From Pratylenchus scribneri (Eukaryota > Nematoda > Chromadorea > Rhabditida > Pratylenchidae), in NCBI GenBank assembly GCA_030063045.1, contig JAQSEB010000115.1, forward strand, positions 62,001 through 126,000: DNA of 64,000 nucleotides. The letters run 5' to 3'. The notes beneath the pieces were generated by a model. That model had not been told where the DNA came from, did no database searches, and saw only the letters and a list, made by a program, of their open reading frames with translations. Both the position numbers and the translations under genes were made by a program. Of this stretch, positions 11,045 to 23,341 are shown piece by piece. How positions within the stretch are numbered: the stretch's first letter is position 1; the number at the start of each line of letters is the position of its first letter.

Positions 11045-12078
11045 ATGAACAACAATGGATTAAATTGTTGTCCTAATCGAAGATTTGTTAACCAATTCCT
11101 TGTTGCAATTCTCTTCTCCTCCTTGTTGTTGATGACCCAACAAATTGTTTTTGTTGTTGCCATTTCGGATGGCGCATTGAAACTCAATGCCAAATGCAAG
11201 GTGACCAAAATTAGCCAGAATTTTTTGACAATTTATTCTCAATTTTTCTGCAGGACTTATTCGCTTGCACCGTTCAAAATCGTTGTGTCCAGTTGGATGC
11301 GCTGCAAACTTCCTTTGAGAATGCCACAATCAACCGTGAATTGTACAATGAACTTGACTCCCACATTGATTATGGTTGCATTTTCACGTCGGGTTGCATG
11401 GAAGAATGCAATCGATGCCCACTTTGTATGACTAGCAAACAACAGGCAAAAAAATTTGCATATTTTTTTACCACCTTGAATCCCCAAAATTCCATATAAA
11501 TTTCAGCTAGTTGACGTTCTGTCCGGGAGTCGAAGAGCGGCTGATGGTGAATTTGAGCCTAAATTTATTTACTTTATTTTCATTTAAAGGTGAATGCTCA
11601 ACCCTGGTGAATTGTGCCGGTGAATGTGTGGAAAAATCCAATTCCGATTTGAACAAAATCAGTTATTGTTTACGGTATCCAATATCCACTGTACATTCCA
11701 CCCACAATTGAAATTCCCACAGGCACAAATGTGCATTCCATTGCTTTGATGGATCCTGTCCAAAGTGTTCCGCTTTTGTGACCAGGATATTCAATCAAAT
11801 TTGCATTGCTGGCGATTTTAGGAAACGAATTTCCGAGTGGAAGGTACCAAAATCTGAAGGAATGCTCACTAATTACATTTATAGGGCCATTGCTATGAAA
11901 TGTTCCGGGCAATTGTGATGGCCAAATTTGAGGAGGAATTTGGCAAGACTGGATCGGTCAGTTTTTCGAGGCCATTTTGTAATTCCCATAACACTATTTT
12001 TAGACTCCATCAATTGGGAATAGGAGCGGCGGCGGCACTGGTACAGCGAATCAACGGCGACTCCTTTTCCAGCATTAA
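11045..12078 (+). CDS. secreted cysteine-rich protein, nematode-type, function unknown
   Basis: Seven exons join in phase: 11045-11200, 11254-11445, 11507-11546, 11590-11674, 11723-11843, 11885-11956 and 12004-12078, giving about 246 aa. The N-terminus has a hydrophobic stretch (QFLVAILFSSLLLM, then IVFVVA) typical of a signal peptide or signal anchor. The mature part carries many cysteines in short spacing: CTVQNRC, GCMEECNRCPLC, CSTLVNCAGEC, CAFHCFDGSCPKC, ending with a single GHCYEMF helix and a G/T/R-rich tail. This pattern implies an extracellular disulphide-rich protein. I do not recognise the family. Intron 2 begins with GC, not GT (CAG|GC at 11446); using the only nearby GT would break the frame. 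Exons 3 and 7 are short and least certain. Confidence 0.75.
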
Positions 12079-12474
12079 AAACATATGAACAATTGCCCAG
12101 TACTAGCATTCATTCAGAAAGAGCAAAAATCCAAAATGACCACAGCTTTCCTTTTTGCCCTTGACGCTTGCCCAATTTTTTAATTATTAAAGTAAATTTA
12201 AATTTGTCCATTCTCCTTCTCCATTTTTGTTCCATTTTCTTTGCCTTATTTAAATAATAAAAAATGTTAATGTTATAATGATTTTTGGCAACAAAAAAAT
12301 GATGATACCATCCAATTTCCTAACAAGCGCAAAATGTTGCATTTTTAGTGCAGAAGAATTTTAATAAGGAAACAGAAAAAAAGGGGAATTGGTTTGATTT
12401 TTTATGAGAGAAGGTAGAAGTATTCTGAAAAAATTTCATATTCAGATTTTCTGAAATAATTAATTCCGAAATTT
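12079..12474. other. short intergenic spacer
   Basis: A+T-rich, with AATAAA near 12256. No gene seen. It separates the Cys-rich gene from the large satellite. Confidence 0.4.
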
Positions 12475-15400
12475 AAATTCCGCCTGGTTGACTAAGTTTT
12501 AAATAATTCCGCCTGTTTGACTAAGTTTTAAATAATTCCGCCTGTTTGACTAAGTTTTAAATAATTCCGCCTGGTTGACTAAGTTTTAAATAATTCCGCC
12601 TGATTGACTAAGTTTTAAATAATTCCGCCTGATTGACTAAGTTTTAAATAATTCCGCCTGTTTGACTAAGTTTTAAATAATTCCGCCTGGTTGACTAAGT
12701 TATAAATAATTCCGCCTTTTTGACTAAGTTTTAAATAATTCCGCCTGGTTGACTAAGTTTTAAATAATTCCGCCTGGTTGACTAAGTTTTAAATAATTCC
12801 GCCTGGTTGACTAAGTTTTAAATAATTCCGCCTGATTGACTAAGTTTTAAATAATTCCGCCTGGTTGACTAAGTTTTAAATAATTCCGCCTGATTGACTA
12901 AGTTTTAAATAATTCCGCCTGATTGACAAAGTTTTAAATAATTCCGCCTGGATGACTAACTTTTAAAATAATTCCGCCTGGTTGACTAAGTTTTAAATAA
13001 TTCCGCCTGGTTGACTAAGTTTTAAATAATTCCGCCTGGTTGACTAAGTTTTAAATAATTCCGCCTGATTGACTAAGTTTTAAATAATTCCGCCTGATTG
13101 ACTAAGTTTTAAATAATTCCGCCTGGTTGACTAAGTTTTAAATAATTCCGCCTGGATGACTAACTTTTAAAATAATTCCGCCTGGTTGACTAAGTTTTAA
13201 ATAATTCCGCCTGATTGACTAAGTTTTAAATAATTCCGCCTGATTGACTAAGTTTTAAATAATTCCGCCTGATTGACTAAGTTTTAAATAATTCCGCCTG
13301 ATTGACTAAATTTTAAATAATTCCGCCTGGTTGACTAAGTTTTAAATAATTCCGCCTGATTGACTAAGTTTTAAATAATTCCGCCTGTTTGACTAAGTTT
13401 TAAATAATTCCGCCTGATTGACTAAGTTTTAAATAATTCCGCCTGTTTGACTAAGTTTTAAATAATTCCGCCTGATTGACTAAGTTTTAAATAATTCCGC
13501 CTGATTGACTAAGTTTTAAATAATTCCGCCTGTTTGACTAAGTTTTAAATAATTCCGCCTGTTTGACTAAGTTTTAAATAATTCCGCCTGTTTGACTAAG
13601 TTTTAAATAATTCCGCCTGTTTGACTAAGTTTTTAATAATTCCGCCTGTTTGACTAAGTTTTAAATAATTCCGCCTATTTGACTAAGTTTTAAATAATTC
13701 CGCCTGTTTGACTAAGTTTTAAATAATTCCGCCTGTTTGACTAAGTTTTTAATAATTCCGCCTGTTTGACTAAGTTTTAAATAATTCCGCCTGTTTGACT
13801 AAGTTTTAAATAATTCCGCCTGTTTGACTAAGTTTTTAATAATTCCGCCTGTTTGACTAAGTTTTAAATAATTCCGCCTGATTGACTAAGTTTTAAATAA
13901 TTCCGCCTGTTTGACTAAGTTTTAAATAATTCCGCCTGTTTGACTAAGTTTTAAATAATTCCGCCTGATTGACTAAGTTTTAAATAATTCCGCCTGTTTG
14001 ACTAAGTTTTAAATAATTCCGCCTGATTGACTAAGTTTTAAATAATTCCGCCTGTTTGACTAAGTTTTAAATAATTCCGCCTGTTTGACTAAGTTTTTAA
14101 TAATTCCGCCTGTTTGACTAAGTTTTAAATAATTCCGCCTGATTGACTAAGTTTTAAATAATTCCGCCTGTTTGACTAAGTTTTAAATAATTCCGCCTGA
14201 TTGACTAAGTTTTAAATAATTCCGCCTGATTGACTAAGTTTTAAATAATTCCGCCTGTTTGACTAAGTTTTAAATAATTCCGCCTGTTTGACTAAGTTTT
14301 AAATAATTCCGCCTGTTTGACTAAGTTTTAAATAATTCCGCCTATTTGACTAAGTTTTAAATAATTCCGCCTGTTTGACTAAGTTTTAAATAATTCCGCC
14401 TGATTGACTAAGTTTTAAATAATTCCGCCTGATTGACTAAGTTTTAAATAATTCCGCCTGTTTGACTAAGTTTTAAATAATTCCGCCTGTTTAACTAAGT
14501 TTTAAATAATTCCGCCTGATTGACTAAGTTTTAAATAATTCCGCCTGTTTGACTAAGTTTTAAATAATTCCGCCTGATTGACTAAGTTTTAAATAATTCC
14601 GCCTGTTTGACTAAGTTTTAAATAATTCCGCCTGTTTGACTAAGTTTTTAATAATTCCGCCTGTTTTACTAAGTTTTAAATAATTCCGCCTGTTTGACTA
14701 AGTTTTTAATAATTCCGCCTGTTTGACTAAGTTTTAAATAATTCCGCCTGTTTGACTAAGTTTTTAATAATTCCGCCTATTTGACTAAGTTTTAAATAAT
14801 TCCGCCTGTTTGACTAAGTTTTAAATAATTCCGCCTATTTGACTAAGTTTTAAATAATTCCGCCTGTTTGACTAAGTTTTAAATAATTCCGCCTGTTTGA
14901 CTAAGTTTTTAATAATTCCGCCTGTTTGACTAAGTTTTAAATAATTCCGCCTGTTTGACTAAGTTTTTAATAATTCCGCCTGTTTGACTAAGTTTTAAAT
15001 AATTCCGCCTGATTGACTAAGTTTTAAATCTCCGCCTGTTTGACTAAGTTTTAAATAATTCCGCCTGATTGACTAAGTTTTAAATAATTCCGCCTGTTTG
15101 ACTAAGTTTTAAATAATTCCGCCTGATTGACTAAGTTTTAAATAATTCCGCCTGATTGACTAAGTTTTAAATAATTCCGCCTGTTTGACTAAGTTTTAAA
15201 TAATTCCGCCTGATTGACTAAGTTTTAAATAATTCCGCCTGTTTGACTAAGTTTTAAATAATTCCGCCTGATTGACTAAGTTTTAAATAATTCCGCCTGA
15301 TTGACTAAGTTTTAAATAATTCCGCCTGATTGACTAAGTTTTAAATAATTCCGCCTGTTTGACTAAGTTTTAAATAATTCCGCCTGATTGACTAAGTTTT

Positions 15401-18400
15401 AAATAATTCCGCCTGTTTGACTAAGTTTTAAATAATTCCGCCTGATTGACTAAGTTTTAAATAATTCCGCCTGGTTGACTAAGTTTTAAATAATTCCGCC
15501 TGGTTGACTAAGTTTTAAATAATTCCGCCTGATTGACTAAGTTTTAAATAATTCCGCCTGATTGACTAAGTTTTAAATAATTCCGCCTGGTTGACTAAGT
15601 TTTAAATAATTCCGCCTGTTTGACTAAGTTTTAAATAATTCCGCCTGATTGACTAAGTTTTAAATAATTCCGCCTGGTTGACTAAGTTTTAAATAATTCC
15701 GCCTGATTGACAAAGTTTTAAATAATTCCGCCTGGTTGACTAAGTTTTAAATAATTCCGCCTGGTTGACTAAGTTTTAAATAATTCCGCCTGGTTGACTA
15801 AGTTTTAAATAATTCCGCCTGATTGACTAAGTTTTAAATAATTCCGCCTGATTGACTAAGTTTTAAATAATTCCGCCTGGTTGACTAAGTTTTAAATAAT
15901 TCCGCCTGTTTGACTAAGTTTTAAATAATTCCGCCTGATTGACTAAGTTTTAAATAATTCCGCCTGTTTGACTAAGTTTTAAATAATTCCGCCTGATTGA
16001 CTAAGTTTTAAATAATTCCGCCTGTTTGACTAAGTTTTAAATAATTCCGCCTGATTGACTAAGTTTTAAATAATTCCGCCTGTTTGACTAAGTTTTAAAT
16101 AATTCCGCCTGATTGACTAAGTTTTAAATAATTCCGCCTGTTTGACTAAGTTTTAAATAATTCCGCCTGATTGACTAAGTTTTAAATAATTCCGCCTGAT
16201 TGACTAAGTTTTAAATAATTCCGCCTGTTTGACTAAGTTTTAAATAATTCCGCCTGTTTGACTAAGTTTTAAATAATTCCGCCTGTTTGACTAAGTTTTA
16301 AATAATTCCGCCTATTTGACTAAGTTTTAAATAATTCCGCCTGTTTGACTAAGTTTTAAATAATTCCGCCTGTTTGACTAAGTTTTTAATAATTCCGCCT
16401 GTTTTACTAAGTTTTAAATAATTCCGCCTGTTTGACTAAGTTTTTAATAATTCCGCCTGTTTGACTAAGTTTTAAATAATTCCGCCTGTTTGACTAAGTT
16501 TTAAATAATTCCGCCTGTTTGACTAAGTTTTTAATAATTCCGCCTGTTTTACTAAGTTTTAAATAATTCCGCCTGTTTGACTAAGTTTTTAATAATTCCG
16601 CCTGTTTGACTAAGTTTTAAATAATTCCGCCTATTTGACTAAGTTTTAAATAATTCCGCCTGTTTGACTAAGTTTTAAATAATTCCGCCTGTTTGACTAA
16701 GTTTTTAATAATTCCGCCTGTTTTACTAAGTTTTAAATAATTCCGCCTGTTTGACTAAGTTTTTAATAATTCCGCCTATTTGACTAAGTTTTAAATAATT
16801 CCGCCTGTTTGACTAAGTTTTAAATAATTCCGCCTGTTTGACTAAGTTTTTAATAATTCCGCCTGTTTGACTAAGTTTTTAATAATTCCGCCTGTTTGAC
16901 TAAGTTTTTAATAATTCCGCCTGTTTGACTAAGTTTTAAATAATTCCGCCTGTTTGACTAAGTTTTAAATAATTCCGCCTGTTTGACTAAGTTTTTAATA
17001 ATTCCGCCTGTTTTACTAAGTTTTAAATAATTCCGCCTGTTTGACTAAGTTTTTAATAATTCCGCCTATTTGACTAAGTTTTAAATAATTCCGCCTGTTT
17101 GACTAAGTTTTAAATAATTCCGCCTATTTGACTAAGTTTTAAATAATTCCGCCTGTTTGACTAAGTTTTTAATAATTCCGCCTGTTTGACTAAGTTTTAA
17201 ATAATTCCGCCTGTTTGACTAAGTTTTAAATAATTCCGCCTGTTTGACTAAGTTTTTAATAATTCCGCCTGTTTTACTAAGTTTTAAATAATTCCGCCTG
17301 TTTGACTAAGTTTTTAATAATTCCGCCTGATTGACTAAGTTTTAAATAATTCCGCCTGTTTGACTAAGTTTTAAATAATTCCGCCTGTTTGACTAAGTTT
17401 TAAATAATTCCGCCTGTTTGACTAAGTTTTTAATAATTCCGCCTGTTTGACTAAGTTTTAAATAATTCCGCCTGTTTGACTAAGTTTTAAATAATTCCGC
17501 CTGTTTGACTAAGTTTTAAATAATTCCGCCTGTTTGACTAAGTTTTTAATAATTCCGCCTGTTTGACTAAGTTTTAAATAATTCCGCCTGGTTGACTAAG
17601 TTTTAAATAATTCCGCCTGATTGACTAAGTTTTAAATAATTCCGCCTGTTTGACTAAGTTTTAAATAATTCCGCCTGATTGACTAAGTTTTAAATAATTC
17701 CGCCTGTTTGACTAAGTTTTAAATAATTCCGCCTGATTGACTAAGTTTTAAATAATTCCGCCTGTTTGACTAAGTTTTAAATAATTCCGCCTGTTTGACT
17801 AAGTTTTTAATAATTCCGCCTGTTTGACTAAGTTTTAAATAATTCCGCCTGTTTGACTAAGTTTTAAATAATTCCGCCTATTTGACTAAGTTTTAAATAA
17901 TTCCGCCTGTTTGACTAAGTTTTAAATAATTCCGCCTGTTTGACTAAGTTTTAAATAATTCCGCCTATTTGACTAAGTTTTAAATAATTCCGCCTGATTG
18001 ACTAAGTTTTAAATAATTCCGCCTGTTTGACTAAGTTTTAAATAATTCCGCCTATTTGACTAAGTTTTAAATAATTCCGCCTGTTTGACTAAGTTTTAAA
18101 TAATTCCGCCTGTTTGACTAAGTTTTAAATAATTCCGCCTGTTTGACTAAGTTTTTAATAATTCCGCCTGTTTGACTAAGTTTTAAATAATTCCGCCTAT
18201 TTGACTAAGTTTTAAATAATTCCGCCTGTTTGACTAAGTTTTAAATAATTCCGCCTGTTTGACTAAGTTTTAAATAATTCCGCCTATTTGACTAAGTTTT
18301 AAATAATTCCGCCTGTTTGACTAAGTTTTAAATAATTCCGCCTGTTTGACTAAGTTTTAAATAATTCCGCCTATTTGACTAAGTTTTAAATAATTCCGCC

Positions 18401-19077
18401 TGTTTGACTAAGTTTTAAATAATTCCGCCTGTTTGACTAAGTTTTAAATAATTCCGCCTATTTGACTAAGTTTTAAATAATTCCGCCTGTTTGACTAAGT
18501 TTTAAATAATTCCGCCTGTTTGACTAAGTTTTTAATAATTCCGCCTGTTTGACTAAGTTTTAAATAATTCCGCCTATTTGACTAAGTTTTAAATAATTCC
18601 GCCTGTTTGACTAAGTTTTAAATAATTCCGCCTGTTTGACTAAGTTTTTAATAATTCCGCTAGTTTTTTTTGACTTTTTAAATAATTCCGCCTGTTTTAC
18701 TAAGTTTTTAATAATTCCGCCTATTTGACTAAGTTTTAAATAATTCCGCCTGTTTGACTAAGTTTTAAATAATTCCGCCTGTTTGACTAAGTTTTTAATA
18801 ATTCCGCTAGTTTTTTTTGACTTTTTAAATAATTCCGCCTGTTTGACTAAGTTTTTAATAATTCCGCCTGTTTGACTAAGTTTTAAATAATTCCGCCTAT
18901 TTGACTAAGTTTTAAATAATTCCGCCTGTTTGACTAATAATTCCGCCTATTTGACTAAGTTTTAAATAATTCCGCCTGTTTGACTAAGTTTTAAATAATT
19001 CCGCCTGTTTGACTAAGTTTTTAATAATTCCGCTAGTTTTTTTTGACTTTTTAAATAATTCCGCCTGTTTTACTAAA
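12475..19077 (+). repeat. satellite B1: 29-bp tandem repeat array, about 227 copies
   Basis: Head-to-tail 29-bp units built on the core AATAATTCCGCCTG followed by a TTTGACTAAGTTTTA-type tail. The bases just after CCTG vary between TTTGAC, ATTGAC, GTTGAC and TTTTAC, plus CCTATTTGAC, and the tail is TTTTAA or TTTTTAA. Variants are clustered: GTTGAC dominates 12475-13200 and 15470-15900, TTTTTAA units dominate 16380-17570, and the last 400 bp degenerate to units with TTTTTTTTGAC. The core is the same as in satellite A. No coding content. Confidence 0.98.
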
Positions 19078-19229
19078 GGCCAATTTTAAATAAAAATAAA
19101 GATTATAGCATTTTTATGGCCAGTTCAAAAAATGGAAATTTATACAATGGTCAAATTGAAATTTTCATCGGATTTATGTTCATTGTTAATTTATTATTGA
19201 CTAGATCATTTCTTGTGGCTCTCTTTCAT

Positions 19230-21750
19230 TCATAAACTCTGATAACTGATCCCGCCGTGGCCAAGCGAGTCCAGTTGATGGCCACCTCCTCCTCCGCTGC
19301 CATAATTGCCAATGCCAATATTCCGCCCATTCGTCGCTGTGACCTCATCCGATGGACCAAATGCTCCATATCTTTTCAAGAAGCAAGGGACAATTGGAAA
19401 TTAAATCATTTTTTGGCATCTTATTCAATTGATTTTTTCCCATCTCTAATCAATTTTACGCCCTATTTTATTCAATTTTCCAATCCAAATTGTACTAATT
19501 AGCTTCAAAATTGTCTAAAAGAGCACGGATCAATGCCAATACCCACTGACGTCAACACAAAATCCAAAATCCCAATACCCAAAATGCTAAACGAAAAAAT
19601 GTAGGATTAAGCTTAGGCTTTAAGCGCTAGGAAGATGGTTCATATGACGGTTTAAAGATAGGTTTAAGGGTTTAACTAAATAAAATAAATTGTTCTCTCT
19701 CCAATTTTGGGATTTTAAGTGTTGAATTCACCTTGCCTCCCCAATGGCCGATGTTCCACCTCCTCCCCTTCCTACATTCCCATTGTTGGCATTGGCATAT
19801 GTCCCCATCATTGCGGTGGTTGTTCCACTACCCCCGTAGGCGGCAATGCCCATGCCCATCCATGCGGCCAATGCAGCCGGATGTTGTCCCATTTGTTGCG
19901 GATCCATCTTCTCCTGCTGTTGGCCATTCCCATAAATTGCCCCCGGAAATTGTACAATGGCTTGAGAGGCAATTGGAATGTTCAGCCCCGTCGAAAATTG
20001 CTGTTGACTGGAAGTGGCGCAAGAATGGTGGAATTGTTGTTCCATTTGTGGGGAATTCGTCTTCATTTCCACTTTTGGCTGGCCAATTATTCTCTCAATG
20101 CCACCTTTATTTTCATCCATTTCCACGCCGCCATTTTGGCCATTGCCACCGCCAAGGGCAGCGGCCACCGTCGATGACAATTGTTCATCCTCAGCCGCCG
20201 ATGAATCCCCGAATGGGTCATCCTCGGAATGGGGCATTGGGCCTTCTCTGTGAAAATATATTAAATTATAGCGTAATCAAAGTGAGAGAGCATTGTTTCG
20301 ACTAGAAATGTATTAGTACTAATCTAGGGCTAATTTAGGGCGAAAGTCGGCCTAGGCTCTCGCTCAGGGCCTTCGTTGGAGGCCTAATCCCTAACCCCCA
20401 ATGGCCCAAGAATGGGATAGGTACATTATTCTTTATTAATTATTCGGAAAATGTGATAAAAATGTGAAGGGGAAAAGTAAACATGAGAGGAAAAAGTGTG
20501 GGTTTAAAAGGCAGATTGGGACAATATTTGATTGATAGGTGACGGGGAGATTAGGCAAAAAGTGGGGGTACAGTAGGATAAATAAGAAGGGCCCATCAGT
20601 TTTTTTGCACTTATCCTGAGGGTTTTTTCTTAATATTGGCATTGACAGAATGATTCCGGATTCCCCTATTCAATGGTCATTCTTTTGCCTATAGCTCAAT
20701 GAGGCAATAGCCAATTTGGGAAGGCAATAAATCATTTGAAAGTCCAAAGTGTCCCCAATAAAAATTGGCTTTTTAACTTCCATGAATTTTATGAAATCTA
20801 TATTTAAAAAATTATATGTCTTAGGTGCAATTAATATTTAATAAGCACGAAAATATGTAGGAAAAGACGCTTATATTACAAATAATTTTAATTTTTCAAA
20901 AAATTAGTTAAGCCACTTTTTAGAGGACATTTTTGGCTTTAAATGGCATATCGCCTTCCTGAATTGGTTGTTTCCCTATTAAGCTATGGAAAAGAGAACT
21001 CTCTTACTGTAGTTGACGGTATTGTAACGTCTATTTTGATTATTTTATGTTATCTTTAGAAACATTCAAATAGGCAAAATTTCGATGCCATATGAGCATT
21101 CTGCCTTTTTTTTCATTAATATAATAACAATTTTTGACATCATTCTCGGACATTTTCGATATTTTTTGGTCAACATTATTCTTCTAATATAGAACAAATT
21201 ATCTCGATGCTCATAAGTCATAACATTACCTTCTTATTAAATTTCTCTCATTCCGCTCTTTCCTATTCGCTCTTCCCTTCTAATTTAATATCAATAATGG
21301 GAAAGTTCCAAAAATAATTTGTCTTAATCCACCCAAATTTTGGTTTAATTCTCCTCCTTTTCACCTGCATCCCGCAGCCCTGTCCCGTTGTCGTCGATTC
21401 TTGAACCAATTGGACACTTGTGTCTGTGTGAGGGTTGTCCTTTCGGCCAATTCCTTCTTCTCCTTTGGCGATGGATACGGATTGCGGCGGTAGGAGTCGC
21501 GCAAAATGGCCCTGGAGCGTTCCTGTTTGGTACCATCAAAAAGGGGGGTGTCCCCTTTGGGACAAAAACCTCGAGTCAACCCTGAAACAGTAGCTGGTCT
21601 CTTCGCCATCCCAAATTGTGCGGGGCAACGGGAATTTGCGCCGGATTCGATATTTGCCAACAGCGCCCAACTTTATATTATATTTTGGATTATTGGCAGA
21701 TGGAATTTGGGGGAGAATTAACTCACTTCACGGCCACGGATCTTCTCAGC
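19230..21750 (-). CDS. SIX1/2-like homeodomain cassette (C-terminal SIX end, homeodomain, tail)
   Basis: Homeodomain transcription factor of the SIX/sine oculis class. Minus-strand exons: 21750-21727 (8 codons, AEKIRGRE), 21670-21581, 21522-21365, 20247-19732 and 19371-19230, all in phase with GT-AG introns. The residues [19 protein letters not shown] and [15 protein letters not shown] are the hallmark end of a SIX domain and start of its homeodomain; [14 protein letters not shown] and [16 protein letters not shown] complete a canonical SIX1/2-type (CEH-33/34-like) homeodomain with Lys50. The tail is rich in G, N, Q, M and has an acidic patch (SEDDPFGD), as in transactivation regions. What is missing is the ~90-residue N-terminal part of the SIX domain: I find no coding sequence for it between 21.75 and 24.6 kb. 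It may be joined to exons at 23342-24736 or to the SIX exons at 31126-32162. Confidence 0.88.
20311..20652. repeat. dispersed repeat, paralogous to 32258-32780
   Basis: Sequence inside the SIX1/2-like gene's large intron beginning AGTACTAATCTAGGGCTAA and including CCTAGGCTCT, CAATGGCCCAA and ACAATATTTGATTGA blocks. The same blocks occur in the same order at 32258-32780, upstream of the other SIX unit. Confidence 0.7.
20681..20996. repeat. MITE-like dispersed repeat (family M)
   Basis: About 300 bp with imperfect inverted ends: left end resembles TTTTGGCCATATCTCAACAA..GGAAGGCGATATGCC and right end the complement (GGCATATCGCCTTCC..GAGATATGGCCAAAA). The centre is A+T-rich with GGACATTT and AAGTGGC blocks. 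This copy lies in the SIX1/2-like gene intron. Confidence 0.75.
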
Positions 21751-21852
21751 CTATGATGGGGAAATATGGATAAATTTTATGTTGAAATAAATTTTTATTC
21801 CGTAGCCACCACACAATAAAAGGGGATTCAGGGTGGTAAGTAGGCCGCTATT

Positions 21853-22146
21853 TTGGCAAAAGCTCAACGAGGAAGTAACCAATTGAGAAAGGTGATATGC
21901 CAATTGAAAGCACAAAATGTCCACTTAAAAGTGGCTTTCATAACTTAGTAAATTTAAAATAATTTATAAAATAAGCAGCTTTTTCTATAATAATTAGGGT
22001 TTATAACACTCAAAGGCATGTAACTTTTGTAAATGCTGGATTTATATAATTTAAATAAAGCCACTTTGTAGAGGACATTTTGGGCTTTCAAATGATATAT
22101 CGCATTCCCAGATTGGTTATCGGCTCGTTGAGCTATGGCCAAAAGA
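21853..22146. repeat. MITE-like dispersed repeat (family M)
   Basis: Full-length copy with both imperfect inverted ends (GCAAAAGCTCAACGAGGAAG at left; TTGAGCTATGGCCAAAAG at right), about 100 bp upstream of tRNA-Val. Confidence 0.75.
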
Positions 22147-22243
22147 AATCTACAGATTACAAATGTCCCTTATTATTTCATTTTTTACTCTTCGCTTTTT
22201 CCTTTACTTATATGAGTGACCATTGTGAAGGACTCATTGATGT

Positions 22244-22317
22244 GGCCTCGTGGTGTAGTTGGTTATCACATCAGTCTAACACACTGAAGGTCGCCAGTTC
22301 GAACCTGGCCGAGGTCA
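22244..22317 (+). tRNA. trnV-AAC: tRNA-Val (anticodon AAC)
   Basis: Cloverleaf can be drawn: acceptor GGCCTCG pairs with CGAGGTC (one G-T pair), box A region TGGTGTAGTTGG, anticodon stem TCAGT/ACTGA with loop CTAACAC (anticodon AAC), T arm GCCAGTTCGAACCTGGC containing the box B. Discriminator A follows; CCA is not encoded, as in eukaryotes. A run of seven T (22321-22327) downstream serves as the Pol III terminator. No intron. Confidence 0.96.
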
Positions 22318-22560
22318 ACTCATTTTTTTAGATTTTAAATTAAATCTTATTAATCAAAATTGGAATCAATTTAATTTTTTTAAGAAAAAAAATTTAATCC
22401 AACTAAATTAGTAAAGGAAAAGCTTAAATATTTAAACTATAAACATTCCCTTCAATTTTTAAAGAACACAAAATGAATGATTTATTTTATTAGAAATGGG
22501 AATAAAAATGGGAAAATTTGTTTGAATGTGCCATTTCCACGAATTCTCTTTAAATTAAGT

Positions 22561-22614
22561 TCACACAAATGGATCCGACTCGTCGGAATCAGCAGGAGTA
22601 GGAATTTTGGTTGC
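22561..22614 (-). other. possible terminal exon of a small unknown gene
   Basis: An open segment of 17 codons plus stop preceded by an AG acceptor, reading ATKIPTPADSDESDPFV. Base composition is coding-like compared with the surroundings. Phase 0 would fit the exon at 23411-23342. I do not recognise a family, and this could be chance. Confidence 0.3.
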
Positions 22615-22882
22615 CTTCAAAAAAAATTTTCTACTTGACCAAACCAAAAGATAGAGGACACTTTTCTGCATATCGTCGGAATCGGCCTTATAAAAATTTT
22701 TCTAATCATCAAATTTTTAAAATTATATTATCCAATGCAGAAAAGTGTTCTCTATATTTTGGTATAAAGTGCCCTATTCAATGGTGTAAAAATAAATTTA
22801 TCCGACTCAAATCTTTCCACTATTTAAACTAATTAATTCGGGTGGAGTAAAATTAGGCATTGTCGATTGTGTACTCGAACCA

Positions 22883-23183
22883 TTCTTTTGGCCATAACTC
22901 AAGAAGGAAGCAACCAATTCGGGAAGGGGATATGTCATTTTAAAGCTCTAAATCTCCTCTAAAAAGTGGCTTATCTAATATTTTGAAATTTAAAATAATT
23001 TGTAAAATAAGTGGCTTTTCCTCAAAATATTCGGTTTATTACATTCTATAGCATTAAACTTTTTCTAAAATTCAATTTTATAAAATTTTAATAAAGCCAC
23101 TTTTTAGATGAATTTTAGGGCTTTCAAATGGCATATCGCTTTCCTGAATCGGTTGCTTCCTTGATTAGTTATGGGTCAAAAAC
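22883..23183. repeat. MITE-like dispersed repeat (family M)
   Basis: Full-length copy with ends CTTTTGGCCATAACTCAAG and TTAGTTATGGGTCAAAAACG. Confidence 0.75.
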
Positions 23184-23341
23184 GAATAATAAAATTGTCG
23201 CCTAGTCCTCCATTTTCTTTAATCTTATCATTTTTCAATTCAAGAGTAGCGAACTTTAGGCCTCCGGATCCCATTCAATACCATCCATCCCAATGTATAT
23301 TATATATCAGCCAAGGGAATATCCCTCATCCTTCACTTCAC

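Noticed and set aside
8725..19077. CRISPR-like repeat arrays and repetitive open frames in the satellites
   Set aside because: Units are directly adjacent without unique spacers and the host is a eukaryote. Frames through the 32-bp and 29-bp units shift every unit because the period is not a multiple of three.
22870..23190. Possible SIX-domain exon above 21750
   Set aside because: Searched the minus strand from 21760 to 24500 for SIX-domain residues; this stretch is a dispersed repeat and no candidate was found.
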